A DNA stretch of 64,000 bases from Candidatus Saccharimonadota bacterium (GCA_017552385.1 JAFZQB010000007.1:51593-115592); one strand, 5' to 3'; numbered from the stretch's first letter, positions 36,014-44,616 are shown. Translations and numbers: made by a program. The notes: generated by a model from the sequence alone, not told the origin.

Positions 36014-36457
36014 ATGAAAAATATAGTTTATTTTGAACCTCAAGACATCGAAAAGTTTGAAATTGATCGTTTCGAAAAATCGCTGAAGCAGTATGCAAAT
36101 GTGCCACGTGAAGCAATAGAGACTGCACTCAAGGAAGTCGACGAGTATGAAACTCTACATGTGAGCCGTTTAGTAAAGATTGGCGTAGGGCTGATAGAAG
36201 AATTTGGCGATGAAATGTCAGCGCGTGATTACTACGATGCGCACAAGCAGTATTTTGGCGAGAACTTCGAGAGGTTACGTCGGATTACTGGGTACCTTGT
36301 TGGAACGCTAGAACGCTGGAATGATGGAAAACGTGCTGAAGAAAGCCAACGCGTAAAGCATTCCGTGAACTCATGCGTGGATGATCTCACTAGAAACGAG
36401 AAGCTACAGAGCCAAATGCTCGCTTACAATGCCGCATACGCCGGCAAAGCCGAATAG
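36014..36457 (+). CDS. Small protein with an NrdD-type glycyl-radical motif
   Basis: 147 residues, mainly alpha-helical. Residues 89-116 read RRITGYLVGTLERWN followed by DGKRAEESQRVKH. This matches, in order and spacing, the C-terminal region of anaerobic class III ribonucleotide reductase NrdD: RRxxGYL with the radical-bearing glycine (here G93), an N-x-GK block, then E-x-x-x-RVKH. Everything else of NrdD, including the catalytic barrel and the zinc cysteines, is absent, and about 30 residues follow the motif. The gene is preceded by AGGAG and by a promoter with NrdR-like boxes, and is followed by a strong terminator, so it is transcribed alone. A role in anaerobic nucleotide reduction is inferred. 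It could work like GrcA/YfiD, or be a non-catalytic relative. Confidence 0.65.
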   Translation: MKNIVYFEPQDIEKFEIDRFEKSLKQYANVPREAIETALKEVDEYETLHVSRLVKIGVGLIEEFGDEMSARDYYDAHKQYFGENFERLRRITGYLVGTLERWNDGKRAEESQRVKHSVNSCVDDLTRNEKLQSQMLAYNAAYAGKAE

Positions 36458-36482
36458 TTATTGTCTAGGTAAAAAAACGATT

Positions 36483-36509
36483 GACGCCACGCCCGAGCGT
36501 GGCGTTTTG
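36483..36509 (+). terminator. Terminator after the glycyl-radical-like gene
   Basis: ACGCCACGC (36484-36492), loop CCGA, GCGTGGCGT (36497-36505), then TTTT. Confidence 0.85.
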
Positions 36510-36538
36510 GCAATATACCTATATGCTATAATAGCCTT

Positions 36539-37657
36539 ATGTCAGAAGTATTAAAAGCCAATGGTGCCACTGAAGGTGATATTAGCAGTCTTGAAGAAGT
36601 GCAGTCGTTCGATGAACACATGGAGGAACACCATCCGAGAACGGCCGAACAAAGATTGCAACGGTTTATGGAAATGTCTGGGATTAAGGGAGCCCGGGCG
36701 GATGATGAAAAGTTTAGTGAGTCTCTTCGTGTCCTTGACCCCGACAAGGCTTATAATATTTTATCTCATATAAACGTTGTCCTGAGAGATGGCAAATTAC
36801 ATGAGCGTGGCCGAGTCGATGATGTGACTGTCGGAGAACATGTCGCGCCTGCGGAAGATGTTCAAATGGAGGTCTTGGAGGATGCTACCGAAGCGCTAGG
36901 TGAGATTCAAGACACTAAGCACCGTGCAGCAATGAGTTACTTCGTAATTAACGGGTTGCATTTGTTCCCTGACGGAAATGGGAGAACATCGCGGGCTGTG
37001 TATGAAGTATTAGAGAACCCGGAGTTCGACCTTGGTAACAAAGAATCATTGAAACATCATGACACAGGGGTTGCGTATGGGCATGAAAAGTTCGAGCGCG
37101 AAAAAGAAATATCATCAGCCGAGATCGCACTCGGCATCGCGCTTCGTAGCGTCACACAAGACATGCTGTATTCTGGCGATGTAAGCGAGAAATTCGGCGA
37201 GCATCAGACGAATTTGCAAATTCTTTATGGAGCAGAGCTTAAGATTCATCTAACTGATGAGGCCAAGGAAGAACTGTCAGACGAAGAGAAGAAGGCGGTC
37301 GATCGTGCTTTTATGGATGGCGATATAGCATTGCTTGCATTAGCAAAGATGCTGACTGAAAAAGGCACTTACGATGAAATAGCTGAGGCAAGTACGCTTG
37401 AGTATACTGGTGGAGAAAAAATAGTTGGTATTGAAGTGACAGAAGAAGACTTCGATAGGCCAGGGCAGAAGAACGAATTGGCTCAAAAAACTTTTTCAGG
37501 ATGGAGGGCTGAAGACTATCGGCAGCTTCTAGAGACAATTAAGGATATACAAAGACTACAATACAAGAAACTAATCTCATTCTTTACGTCGCCGGATAAG
37601 TACACATGCCTAGGTGGCAAATGCACCGTTGCCGATTGGCTAGTGGGGCGTCGTTAG
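36539..37657 (+). CDS. Fic-domain protein
   Basis: 372 residues. The Fic signature HLFPDGNGRTSR at 141-152 has the catalytic His, the phosphate-binding DGNGR and the second Arg, so AMP or related nucleotide transfer to hydroxyl side chains is plausible. A helical N-terminal region (about 1-90) precedes the Fic core. I do not see a clear (S/T)xxxE(G/N) inhibitory motif nor a separate antitoxin gene. The C-terminal 180 residues are helical and unassigned. No signal sequence is visible. TATAAT ends 6 bases before the ATG (leaderless). The stop touches the convergent folD stop. Confidence 0.85.
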   Translation: MSEVLKANGATEGDISSLEEVQSFDEHMEEHHPRTAEQRLQRFMEMSGIKGARADDEKFSESLRVLDPDKAYNILSHINVVLRDGKLHERGRVDDVTVGEHVAPAEDVQMEVLEDATEALGEIQDTKHRAAMSYFVINGLHLFPDGNGRTSRAVYEVLENPEFDLGNKESLKHHDTGVAYGHEKFEREKEISSAEIALGIALRSVTQDMLYSGDVSEKFGEHQTNLQILYGAELKIHLTDEAKEELSDEEKKAVDRAFMDGDIALLALAKMLTEKGTYDEIAEASTLEYTGGEKIVGIEVTEEDFDRPGQKNELAQKTFSGWRAEDYRQLLETIKDIQRLQYKKLISFFTSPDKYTCLGGKCTVADWLVGRR

Positions 37658-38458
37658 CTATTGGTTTTGGGAAGCGAAAATAACATTTTCGAAAAGCACA
37701 GAGACAGTTAGTGGACCGACACCACCGAGTTTTGGCGTAATGGCAAGTAGGTCGGTCCTTTCACGAACAGCCTCGTCGACGTCACCCATTAAGACGCCCT
37801 TTTCAGAGGCAGTGCCAGCATCAACGACGACTGCACCTGATTTGATATAATCGGATTTGATCAAACGCGGGACACCAGTAGCCGAAACAATAACGTCGTA
37901 TTTCTTTAGTTCTTCGAGATCACTGCCGCGATGGAATAACTCGACATTGTAGCCAGAATTCCTGAACATTCTAAAAAGTGGGGCTCCGACTAAGCGGCCG
38001 CGGCCAACAAGTGCAATTCGGGAGCTAGCTAGGTCAATGTCGTAACCACTGAGTAGCCAGTTGATGGCGGTGGCAGTGGCAGAGTCGAATTTGCCGTTTC
38101 CGGATAACCCGTCGACGTCTTTCCTTGGATCGATGAGCGATACCACTTCGTCGGTGGCGTCTTTATCAAGAATTGGGAGTTGGACAATCATACCGGAAAT
38201 GGTCGGATCGGAATTGGCCGACTCAATCTTAGACTTAAGTTCATCGAGAGATTTGGCGTAAAAATCTTCAACAACAACACCGATATCTTCACCATACTGC
38301 TGTTTCAAGGTAACATATTTAGTGATAACTGGATTGTCTGAGTCACGAAGAATCAGAAGCTTAGGGAAAATTTTCTTCCCTCTGAGCGAGTGCACGACGT
38401 GCGCTTGGCGTTCCTTAACAAAGCCAGCGAGCTCGCGACCAGAAAGTTCTTTAGTCAT
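37658..38458 (-). CDS. folD: Bifunctional methylenetetrahydrofolate dehydrogenase/cyclohydrolase
   Basis: Interconverts 5,10-methylene-, methenyl- and 10-formyl-tetrahydrofolate. The 266-residue protein has the YVTLKQQYGEDIGV region with the conserved lysine, the VQLPILDKDATDEVVSLIDPRKDVDGL motif, the Rossmann loop ALVGRGRLVGAPLFRMF, and the final TPKLGGVGPLTVSVLFENV. YVTLKQ replaces the usual YVxxKxK, a small deviation. It overlaps the murB stop by 8 bases, with AAGGAGAG in the murB end as ribosome site. Confidence 0.95.
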   Translation of the reverse strand: MTKELSGRELAGFVKERQAHVVHSLRGKKIFPKLLILRDSDNPVITKYVTLKQQYGEDIGVVVEDFYAKSLDELKSKIESANSDPTISGMIVQLPILDKDATDEVVSLIDPRKDVDGLSGNGKFDSATATAINWLLSGYDIDLASSRIALVGRGRLVGAPLFRMFRNSGYNVELFHRGSDLEELKKYDVIVSATGVPRLIKSDYIKSGAVVVDAGTASEKGVLMGDVDEAVRERTDLLAITPKLGGVGPLTVSVLFENVIFASQNQ

Positions 38459-39485
38459 TTAGTGCTCTCTCCTTGATAATGACCGGTTCTGGTTCAATCT
38501 TAAGCCCATACTTGTCGAAGATTATTTTGGCGATTTCCGCTTCGGCTTTTTCCAAATCAGCATAAGTCTTAGCAGATTCATTAATGAGAATTAACGCGGC
38601 TTTATCGGAAACTTTGAAGCCATGAAAAGATTTACCTTTAAGCCCGGCATCTTCTAAGAGCCATCCCGTGTTGATTTTATTTTCGGTGGAGGTGCGATAG
38701 ACTGGAATACCTTTCTTCTCAGCTTCGTCAGCTTCGGCGTCAGACAAAATAAAATTCTTGAAGAAACTACCTGCAGAGGCAATAGCTTTTGGATCCGGAA
38801 GTTTGCCAGCGCGAATATTGGAAACGGCCTCACGAATGTTTCTAGGGGAATAATCCGAGATACTGTGTTCGTCGAGATAAGCTTGGAGTGAATTATAAAA
38901 TGGTGGTTCAATCCTTCCCTTCAGTAAACGAAAAGTACAAGTAAGGATAAAATATCGCCCCGCAGAATCTCCAGAATTAAAAATAGAATGACGATAAGCA
39001 AAGTCACAATCTTTAGCGAGTATTTCCGTATATTCGTCGAGCATGGTGTCGAATACTTCAACGGATTCGAGCGTATTAGAGACATCTTGCCCATAAGCAC
39101 CGATGTTCTGGACTGGCGCGGCCGCTACGGAGCCTGGAATCTTGGACATAGCCTCGACGCCAGAATATCCTTTGTTGGTCACGAATTCGACAAAGTCATC
39201 CCAAACTTCCCCGCCGCCAACTTTCACGACGATCCCATCTTCGGATTCTGAAATTATATCAATTCCTTTGATGTGGTTGCGAATAATGACACCATGGAAG
39301 CCTTCATCAAGGCCGAGCGAGTTAGCGCCAGTACCAAGGAAGTAAAAAGGAAGATTCTTTTCTTCTGCAAACACTATGGCCTCAAGAGCTTCATTAGGAT
39401 TTTCGACGTCGATAACAAAATCAGCGGGGCCGCCGAGACGCATGGTAGTAATGGTAGAAAGAGGAATGTTTTCTCTAATTATCAT
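38451..39485 (-). CDS. murB: UDP-N-acetylenolpyruvoylglucosamine reductase MurB
   Basis: NADPH- and FAD-dependent enzyme making UDP-MurNAc for peptidoglycan. 344 residues. FAD-binding LPFYFLGTGANSL and GGEVWDDFVEFVTNKGYSGVEAMSKIPGSVAAAPVQNIGAYGQD are diagnostic, as is the SAGSFFKNF motif with the catalytic serine near GSFFKN. The type resembles the long, E. coli-like MurB (YRHSIFNS, LLEDAGLKGKSFHGFKVSDKAALIL). TATAAT ends 6 bases before the ATG. It shows that the cell makes at least part of its own wall precursors. Confidence 0.96.
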   Translation of the reverse strand: MIIRENIPLSTITTMRLGGPADFVIDVENPNEALEAIVFAEEKNLPFYFLGTGANSLGLDEGFHGVIIRNHIKGIDIISESEDGIVVKVGGGEVWDDFVEFVTNKGYSGVEAMSKIPGSVAAAPVQNIGAYGQDVSNTLESVEVFDTMLDEYTEILAKDCDFAYRHSIFNSGDSAGRYFILTCTFRLLKGRIEPPFYNSLQAYLDEHSISDYSPRNIREAVSNIRAGKLPDPKAIASAGSFFKNFILSDAEADEAEKKGIPVYRTSTENKINTGWLLEDAGLKGKSFHGFKVSDKAALILINESAKTYADLEKAEAEIAKIIFDKYGLKIEPEPVIIKERALND

Positions 39486-39536
39486 GTGTATATTATAGCA
39501 TTTTTATCGAAAGTGTGGTATAATACTTGGGTCTAT

Positions 39537-39613
39537 GGGCCGGTAGCTCAGCTGGTTAGAGCACGAGCCTCTTAAGCTTGGTGTCGAGGGTTCGAGTCCC
39601 TCCCGGCTCACCA
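39537..39613 (+). tRNA. tRNA-Lys (CTT)
   Basis: Acceptor GGGCCGG with CCGGCTC (one G-T pair), discriminator A, encoded CCA. Anticodon stem CGAGC/GCTTG with loop CTCTTAA gives anticodon CTT. T-arm GAGGG-TTCGAGT-CCCTC. TATAAT about 17 bases upstream. Confidence 0.95.
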
Positions 39614-39642
39614 TATGACTGAATACGCCTTGGGGCGTAATT

Positions 39643-39936
39643 TTATTTTCTTAAGCCTTTTAGCGTGGCTGAAATTATCTTTGCGAGTTTGTTCTTATCG
39701 TCTATATCGTCAACTAAGAACATGGGCTTCGCACCATCGTACGGTGTGGACTCCGACATTTGGAAATTTTCGTTTTCCGGGACGATTTTTACGAGCAGTC
39801 GATCGTCGTAGACACCACCAAATAGAGTTCCGTCTGAATAAAGTAAGAATTCACCCATCATTGGACGGCACGTTACGTTACTTACCTCCGATAATTGCTC
39901 TAAAATATAGTCACGATATTCTTTGGTGCTTGCCAT
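39643..39936 (-). CDS. TfoX N-terminal domain protein
   Basis: 97 residues covering just the TfoX_N fold: YRDYILEQLSEVSNVTCRPMMGEFLLYSDGTLFGGVYDDRLLVKI, with the conserved MMGE and G.....DDRLLVK pattern. In gamma-proteobacteria a longer TfoX/Sxy activates competence genes together with CRP; solitary TfoX_N proteins are of unknown function. TATAAT ends 10 bases before the ATG. Saccharibacteria commonly encode competence-type uptake machinery, but a link here is not shown. Confidence 0.85.
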   Translation of the reverse strand: MASTKEYRDYILEQLSEVSNVTCRPMMGEFLLYSDGTLFGGVYDDRLLVKIVPENENFQMSESTPYDGAKPMFLVDDIDDKNKLAKIISATLKGLRK

Positions 39937-39956
39937 AACTACAATAATTATATCAT

Positions 39957-39990
39957 GAAAAATAAGCCCTTTTTACGGGGCTTATTTTAC
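39957..39990 (-). terminator. Terminator of the PNTG surface protein gene
   Basis: AATAAGCCC / GGGCTTATT stem with T-run on the minus strand, immediately after the stop at 39994. Confidence 0.8.
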
Positions 39991-39993
39991 TGT

Positions 39994-41034
39994 TTAACGG
40001 GTAGATTTCCTAATAATGGAGATTAAGCTAGCAAATAGGATAACTCCTAGTATAGAAAGGAATGGGAAGCTGACAACTGCACTAGCGATAGATTTGGAGA
40101 CACCAGTATTTGGGGCATTTGGTTCATCTACGCCAACAAGTGCGTAGCCACTAAGATGTGGGATAGTGCCGACTAGATAGCCGTCAACAAGAGTGAGGTT
40201 TATCACGTCTCCTACTGTAACGAGCCCGTCGTCGGTCATATCGACATAAATAAGCTTGTAAGCGTCAAACCCAGCCATGTCTTCGGTGTATTTGATTTTG
40301 ATCTCGAATGGGCCTTGATGAACTTCGTCTCGGCAAGGCACTTCCCCTTCTTCAACTTCGCACATGCATGGTTGCCCTTCTTCTCCACAAATCGGAATTT
40401 CGTAAACTTCAATTTCGAAATAGGCAATAACGGGGCCTTGATCCTTGACCGCGTCGGTAATAGCGGATTTACCAGCTTCATATTCTTCGCGGCTGACTGG
40501 CGGGTCAAGAGAGGCAAGCTCTTCGTCGGTCATCGAGAATGAGAAGGAGTTAACTTCTAGGTTGTATTCATGACCTTCTGCCTCCTCAAAAGTAATCGAG
40601 TTGCCATTTGCGTCGGTCACAGTATAATTGTCCATCTCTAAATCGTTCCAGTAGTAGACAATCGTAGTGTCTCTGTCTAGCATATAGCCATCACCTGGAG
40701 CTAAATAGTGTTCTTCGCCATTGACCGTGACGTGGTCAAGATCTTTGCCTTTAAGCACATCAAGCGGATGGCATTCGTCCAAATCGGCAACATATTCAAA
40801 GCAAGTGACTAAAGACCCGTAGTTTAGATCTGGCGCAACACCTACGCTACGCTCGGTATGTGTGGTCTTCCCCTCAAAAGTTGCCCCACCGTTAAAATCA
40901 TACGTAATGGTATAAACTGGCTCGTTGAGCTCTCCTTCGCCTTCTCCCTCACCATCAGTCGCGAAGGCTTTTGCTGGTACAAGCAACCCTATGGCAAGAA
41001 ATACCGCCAAGATACCTTTTTTATAATTTCTCAT
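39994..41034 (-). CDS. Sortase-type surface protein (PNTG signal)
   Basis: 346 residues. Sec signal peptide (about 1-26, AVFLAIGLLVPAKAFA), then a (GE)n spacer and YTITYDFNGGATFEGKTTHTE, an InlB B-repeat-like motif. A beta-rich body with several cysteines follows. The C-terminus is a sorting signal: APNTG, a hydrophobic stretch (IASAVVSFPFLSILGVILFASLISII) and RKSTR. The motif is a near-LPxTG with Ala-Pro. AAAGGAG precedes the ATG. No sortase gene lies in the window. Confidence 0.82.
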   Translation of the reverse strand: MRNYKKGILAVFLAIGLLVPAKAFATDGEGEGEGELNEPVYTITYDFNGGATFEGKTTHTERSVGVAPDLNYGSLVTCFEYVADLDECHPLDVLKGKDLDHVTVNGEEHYLAPGDGYMLDRDTTIVYYWNDLEMDNYTVTDANGNSITFEEAEGHEYNLEVNSFSFSMTDEELASLDPPVSREEYEAGKSAITDAVKDQGPVIAYFEIEVYEIPICGEEGQPCMCEVEEGEVPCRDEVHQGPFEIKIKYTEDMAGFDAYKLIYVDMTDDGLVTVGDVINLTLVDGYLVGTIPHLSGYALVGVDEPNAPNTGVSKSIASAVVSFPFLSILGVILFASLISIIRKSTR

Positions 41035-41159
41035 GAACTCCTTTCTCTACAAACTAGCTATAGTTCTAATACTAATAGTAGCATAAGTGCAATCATTTTC
41101 ACAGCCAAAATTAAATATATGTGGAAAACTAAATTATATTAACTGCGTAAGTAGAGGGG

Positions 41160-42128
41160 CTATTCAGCTGAAGTAATATCGTTGACCCAAATGACGGTAA
41201 AATCGCTTGGTTCGTAATAGAGATCTTCGTATGCTGTAGATTTTAGAAGTTGGGTCGCAGTGTTTTGTTGTCCTTCGAGCTTAAGAAGCTCTTCGCTTTT
41301 TTCTCCGGTTTTCTCGGCTTGTTCTTTGAGATCCTCAAGCTTCTTGGAGTTTTCTCGGTTCTTTGCGAATAGCTCTTCCGTTAGGCCTGGATTGAAGATG
41401 GCTACCATTAACCCATCATATCCTTTTGGTGCGGATATACTCACCGTTGTAGTAGTGCGATTGGTATCGGTAAAGATATCTTTAGATATCTCTTCCTTGC
41501 CATCCCATTCAGATTCGGATTCGACGAGAATGCCAATAGGATAAGTCTTGCCACTCCATGTAATATCATTGATTTTTAATGTCTTGTCGCTATCGGGAGC
41601 GTCAGAGTTAACACTATTTCTGAGATATTGTTCCCCGGTATAGTAATCAAAGACTATCGGACGAATTAGGCTATAAGTATAATAGTATTTTTCCTTGTAG
41701 CTATAATCCTTCCTGGTAAAAGTAATTTGAGCAGTCGTATCATATTTGAAGGAAATTATTTCGATGCCTTTTTCGTCGGGCTCAGAAACGGTATAGTCGT
41801 AGAATTTATATGAAGCGGAAGTTTCTTTAAACTCATTGCCGATATCGATAACTTCGCCATCCAAACTCATAGTATATGGCTGGATGCGATTTTTAAAAGT
41901 ATTTTTTGCGGATACAACTTCAAGTTCATTGGCTACGACGTATGGGACCGGTTTGGGGCTAAGAACTAGGAACAGGACTACGCCTATGATGACTAGTAAG
42001 AGCGCAGAGATGATGGTGACGACCTTGCCGGCACCGCCTTTCTTCTTCGGCTTTTCGGCCTCCGACTTAGCGTTAGTCGCCTTTTGAGCGTTGGCTTTTT
42101 TGGGGGTGTCTTTTTTCTTGTTAGCCAT
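41160..42128 (-). CDS. Bitopic membrane protein with Lys/Ala-rich N-terminus
   Basis: 322 residues. The first 30 are lysine/alanine-rich (cytoplasmic, disordered), then a membrane helix at about 33-56 (VVTIISALLLVIIGVVLFLVL). The outside domain of about 260 residues is unassigned; it contains many tyrosines and a coiled-coil near the end (EELFAKNRENSKKLEDLKEQAEKTGEKSEELLKLEGQ). AGGAGG lies upstream of the ATG, and the divergent polymerase gene starts 39 bases away. Confidence 0.72.
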   Translation of the reverse strand: MANKKKDTPKKANAQKATNAKSEAEKPKKKGGAGKVVTIISALLLVIIGVVLFLVLSPKPVPYVVANELEVVSAKNTFKNRIQPYTMSLDGEVIDIGNEFKETSASYKFYDYTVSEPDEKGIEIISFKYDTTAQITFTRKDYSYKEKYYYTYSLIRPIVFDYYTGEQYLRNSVNSDAPDSDKTLKINDITWSGKTYPIGILVESESEWDGKEEISKDIFTDTNRTTTTVSISAPKGYDGLMVAIFNPGLTEELFAKNRENSKKLEDLKEQAEKTGEKSEELLKLEGQQNTATQLLKSTAYEDLYYEPSDFTVIWVNDITSAE

Positions 42129-42167
42129 AATTATCCTCCTGAAACAATTATATTATAATATATATTG

Positions 42168-43529
42168 ATGTCTGAAGAGAAGTGTTATATTGCGATAGAC
42201 CTGAAGTCGTTCTATGCGTCAGTAGAGTGCATCGAGCGCGGGCTTGATCCGTTGAAGGCGCGACTCGTAGTAGCTGACCCGACGCGGACTGAAAAAACAG
42301 TTTGTCTCGCGGTATCGCCAACACTTAAAGAACTCGGGATTCCTGGGCGCGCAAGACTATATGAAGTGTACTCAAAGACGAAAGATTTTATTATTGCGCC
42401 GCCTAGGATGCAAAAATATATTGATGTAAGCCGGAAGATTTTCGAAATCTATACTTCGTTTATCTCGCCGGTTGATATTCACGTTTATTCAATCGATGAA
42501 GTTTTTATAGATGCCACGCCATATCTCAAGAACTATAAGCTAGATGGTCATGCACTTGCATTAAAAATAATAAGGAAAGTGCTGAAGGAGACTGGTATCA
42601 CCGCAACTGCGGGAGTTGGCACAAATATGTATCTAGCAAAAATCGCTATGGATATAGAAGCGAAACATATGAAACCCGACAAGGACGGTGTAAGAATAGC
42701 CGAGCTTGACGAGATGTCGTATAGGAAAAAATTATGGGGGCACACTCCCATTACGGACTTTTGGCGGGTTGGGCGTGGATATCAGCGTAGATTGAAAGAA
42801 CTAGGGATTCACACGATGGGCGAACTTGCCCGTTATTCTCTTACTGGGTCAGAAAAGCTATACAAAGTTTTTGGCGTGAACGCAGAGTTATTGATTGATC
42901 ATGCATGGGGGTTTGAGCCAACTACAATACACGATATTAAATCTTATAGGACAGACAACCATAGTATATCCACTGGGCAAGTGTTAGCAAGGCCATATAG
43001 TTTCGACGAAATGAAGACGATTGTTATGGAAATGGCGGATGAATTAGCACTAGACTTGGCGTGGAAAAGATTAAATACTAACCAAATCGTAATGACAATA
43101 TGTTATGACACTTCGAATATGTGGAGTTATGAAGGAAAAGTATCTACTGACTTTTATGGGCGCAAAGTGCCAGCGCACGCGCACGGATCAATAAACTTAG
43201 CCATGCGAACGATGGCCAGCAAAACAATTATCGATAAATCCCTTGAGTTATTCGAAAAAATTGCAGATAAAAAGCTGTCCATGCGAAAAATTTATTTGGT
43301 AGCAAACCAAGTAAAGTTGATTACAGAAAAGCAGCCACCAAAACAACTGAATATTTTTACAGATTATCAGAAACTTGCAAAAGAAAAAGAACGTAGCGAG
43401 CGGCAAACAGAAGCAATTCTGGAAATTAAAAGACGATATGGCAAAAACGCGATTCTTAAGGGCGTGAATTTTGAAAAAGAAGCGACCGCGATTAAGCGAC
43501 ATGGGCAGATTGGAGGGCATAAGGCATGA
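42168..43529 (+). CDS. Y-family DNA polymerase (UmuC/DinB type)
   Basis: Translesion DNA polymerase, 453 residues. Palm motifs CYIAIDLKSFYASVECIERGLDP and HVYSIDEVFIDAT hold the catalytic acidic residues, TAGVGTNMYLAKIAMDIEAKH is the typical thumb and palm stretch, and the little-finger domain follows. The layout matches Gram-positive UmuC homologues that lack UmuD. It overlaps the next small gene by 4 bases. TATAAT ends 8 bases before the ATG. I find no clear LexA box upstream. Confidence 0.92.
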   Translation: MSEEKCYIAIDLKSFYASVECIERGLDPLKARLVVADPTRTEKTVCLAVSPTLKELGIPGRARLYEVYSKTKDFIIAPPRMQKYIDVSRKIFEIYTSFISPVDIHVYSIDEVFIDATPYLKNYKLDGHALALKIIRKVLKETGITATAGVGTNMYLAKIAMDIEAKHMKPDKDGVRIAELDEMSYRKKLWGHTPITDFWRVGRGYQRRLKELGIHTMGELARYSLTGSEKLYKVFGVNAELLIDHAWGFEPTTIHDIKSYRTDNHSISTGQVLARPYSFDEMKTIVMEMADELALDLAWKRLNTNQIVMTICYDTSNMWSYEGKVSTDFYGRKVPAHAHGSINLAMRTMASKTIIDKSLELFEKIADKKLSMRKIYLVANQVKLITEKQPPKQLNIFTDYQKLAKEKERSERQTEAILEIKRRYGKNAILKGVNFEKEATAIKRHGQIGGHKA

Positions 43530-43726
43530 GCGAGTATGATGACATCATAAATATGCCGCATTTCCATGACCCGAAAAGACCCTATATGCCAGCGCACGAT
43601 CGTGCTGGCCAGTTCGCACCGTTCAAGTCGCTTGATGGATATCATGCCGAAATTGGTGATGCGGAAGAAGAAGCGTTGCGTGACGTATGGGAAGACGTCG
43701 AGTATATGCGAGAAGACCTATATTAG
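43526..43726 (+). CDS. YolD-like small partner of the Y-family polymerase
   Basis: 66 residues: MSEYDDIINMPHFHDPKRPYMPAHDRAGQFAPFKSLDGYH... The pattern DDIIN(M/L)PH...DRA.QFAPF..L.GY is typical of small genes placed right after umuC-like genes in Firmicutes. YolD-family proteins are thought to act with UmuC. ATGA overlap with the polymerase gene makes co-translation likely. Confidence 0.82.
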   Translation: MSEYDDIINMPHFHDPKRPYMPAHDRAGQFAPFKSLDGYHAEIGDAEEEALRDVWEDVEYMREDLY

Positions 43727-43733
43727 TGTTCTG

Positions 43734-44099
43734 CTATTTCCTTGATTCGATCATTAGAATTTTTGTATAGTCGTAAAGGGCCTGAACATGATTCTCTAGG
43801 AAATAATAGTGGCGAACGTAGGCGATAGTTAAACCCACCATAATAAGAACGAGGGCGTAGTAGGCGGACATTTCCAAAACGAAGCCGAGCTCGAGTATAG
43901 TCCATACGAGAATGCCGATAAGAACGAGGGAGACCGCAACGAAGAACAGCATGATAAGTAAGTGAATGATACGTTCGCGTTGAAAGTTGGCGACCATTTC
44001 ACGATGATACTCGATGAGCTCCTCGCGCTCTTTAGCACTGAGGTCTTTTGAAGTTTCTTTGGCGATATATTTTTCGTAAGCTTTGATGCGTTTTTCCAT
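43734..44099 (-). CDS. Small two-helix membrane protein
   Basis: 121 residues from the ATG at 44099. The N-terminal 45 residues are charged and helical (KAYEKYIAKETSKDLSAKEREELIEYHREMVANFQRER). Two hydrophobic helices (about 47-72 and 77-97, IIHLLIMLFFVAVSLVLIGILVWTI and YYALVLIMVGLTIAYV) follow, then a short tail. The start is fixed by TATAAT ending 7 bases upstream. Function unknown. Confidence 0.75.
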   Translation of the reverse strand: MEKRIKAYEKYIAKETSKDLSAKEREELIEYHREMVANFQRERIIHLLIMLFFVAVSLVLIGILVWTILELGFVLEMSAYYALVLIMVGLTIAYVRHYYFLENHVQALYDYTKILMIESRK

Positions 44100-44117
44100 T
44101 AGCTTTATTATAGCATG

Positions 44118-44146
44118 AAAAAGACCCGTGAGGGCGGGTCTTTCTG
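44118..44146 (-). terminator. Terminator of the gene at 44164
   Basis: AAAGACCCGCC/ GGGTCTTT-type hairpin (minus strand) ending in T-run; the same hairpin sits before the start of the next codirectional gene. Confidence 0.7.
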
Positions 44147-44163
44147 GACTAAAGGTGCGAGTA

Positions 44164-44616
44164 TTAGGAAACGACTGTATTGGCACATATAGAAGTAGGT
44201 AAGACGATAGTTCTCCGGTCCATAGCTTGAGCTTTGGCACGTTTGTTAAGCTCTTGGACGAACTCATTAAATAAGCCGTAGCCTAACTGATACCACTTGT
44301 CGTTCAGATGGAAGCCGATTTCATAGTCATACTTCTTGCGGCCCTTTTTCGGGAATATAACTTCTAGCTCAATATTCTGAGGGCCGGCAATTTCACTAGA
44401 ATCGAACATGGCCATAAGGATCTCGAAGACGCCGCTATCATCGCTGATGAATTTGATAGTCTGAATACCGGGAGTTAGCCTGAGCGCCGAGTTGAGACCA
44501 GAGAACGAGTATACCTTTTCCCCGTTAATCAGGCTGATCATTGCCTTGATTTCTTTTTCTTCTATCTTGCCAGTAGTTCCTTCTGTAGTTAGCTTTAAAG
44601 CTTTATCCAGCTTCAT
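44164..44616 (-). CDS. Cytoplasmic protein of unknown function
   Basis: 150 residues, mixed alpha/beta, no membrane helix or signal. Not recognised. A segment VIFPKKGRKKYDYEIGFHLNDKWYQLGYG suggests a compact beta sheet with basic and aromatic residues. AGGGGGTG lies about 11 bases before the ATG, and the upstream region contains a TATAAT-like box at about 44670. A terminator follows. Confidence 0.65.
   Translation of the reverse strand: MKLDKALKLTTEGTTGKIEEKEIKAMISLINGEKVYSFSGLNSALRLTPGIQTIKFISDDSGVFEILMAMFDSSEIAGPQNIELEVIFPKKGRKKYDYEIGFHLNDKWYQLGYGLFNEFVQELNKRAKAQAMDRRTIVLPTSICANTVVS

Noticed and set aside
39615..39938. 107-codon plus-strand frame after tRNA-Lys
   Set aside because: It is antisense to the TfoX_N gene, which has clear family motifs and a promoter.
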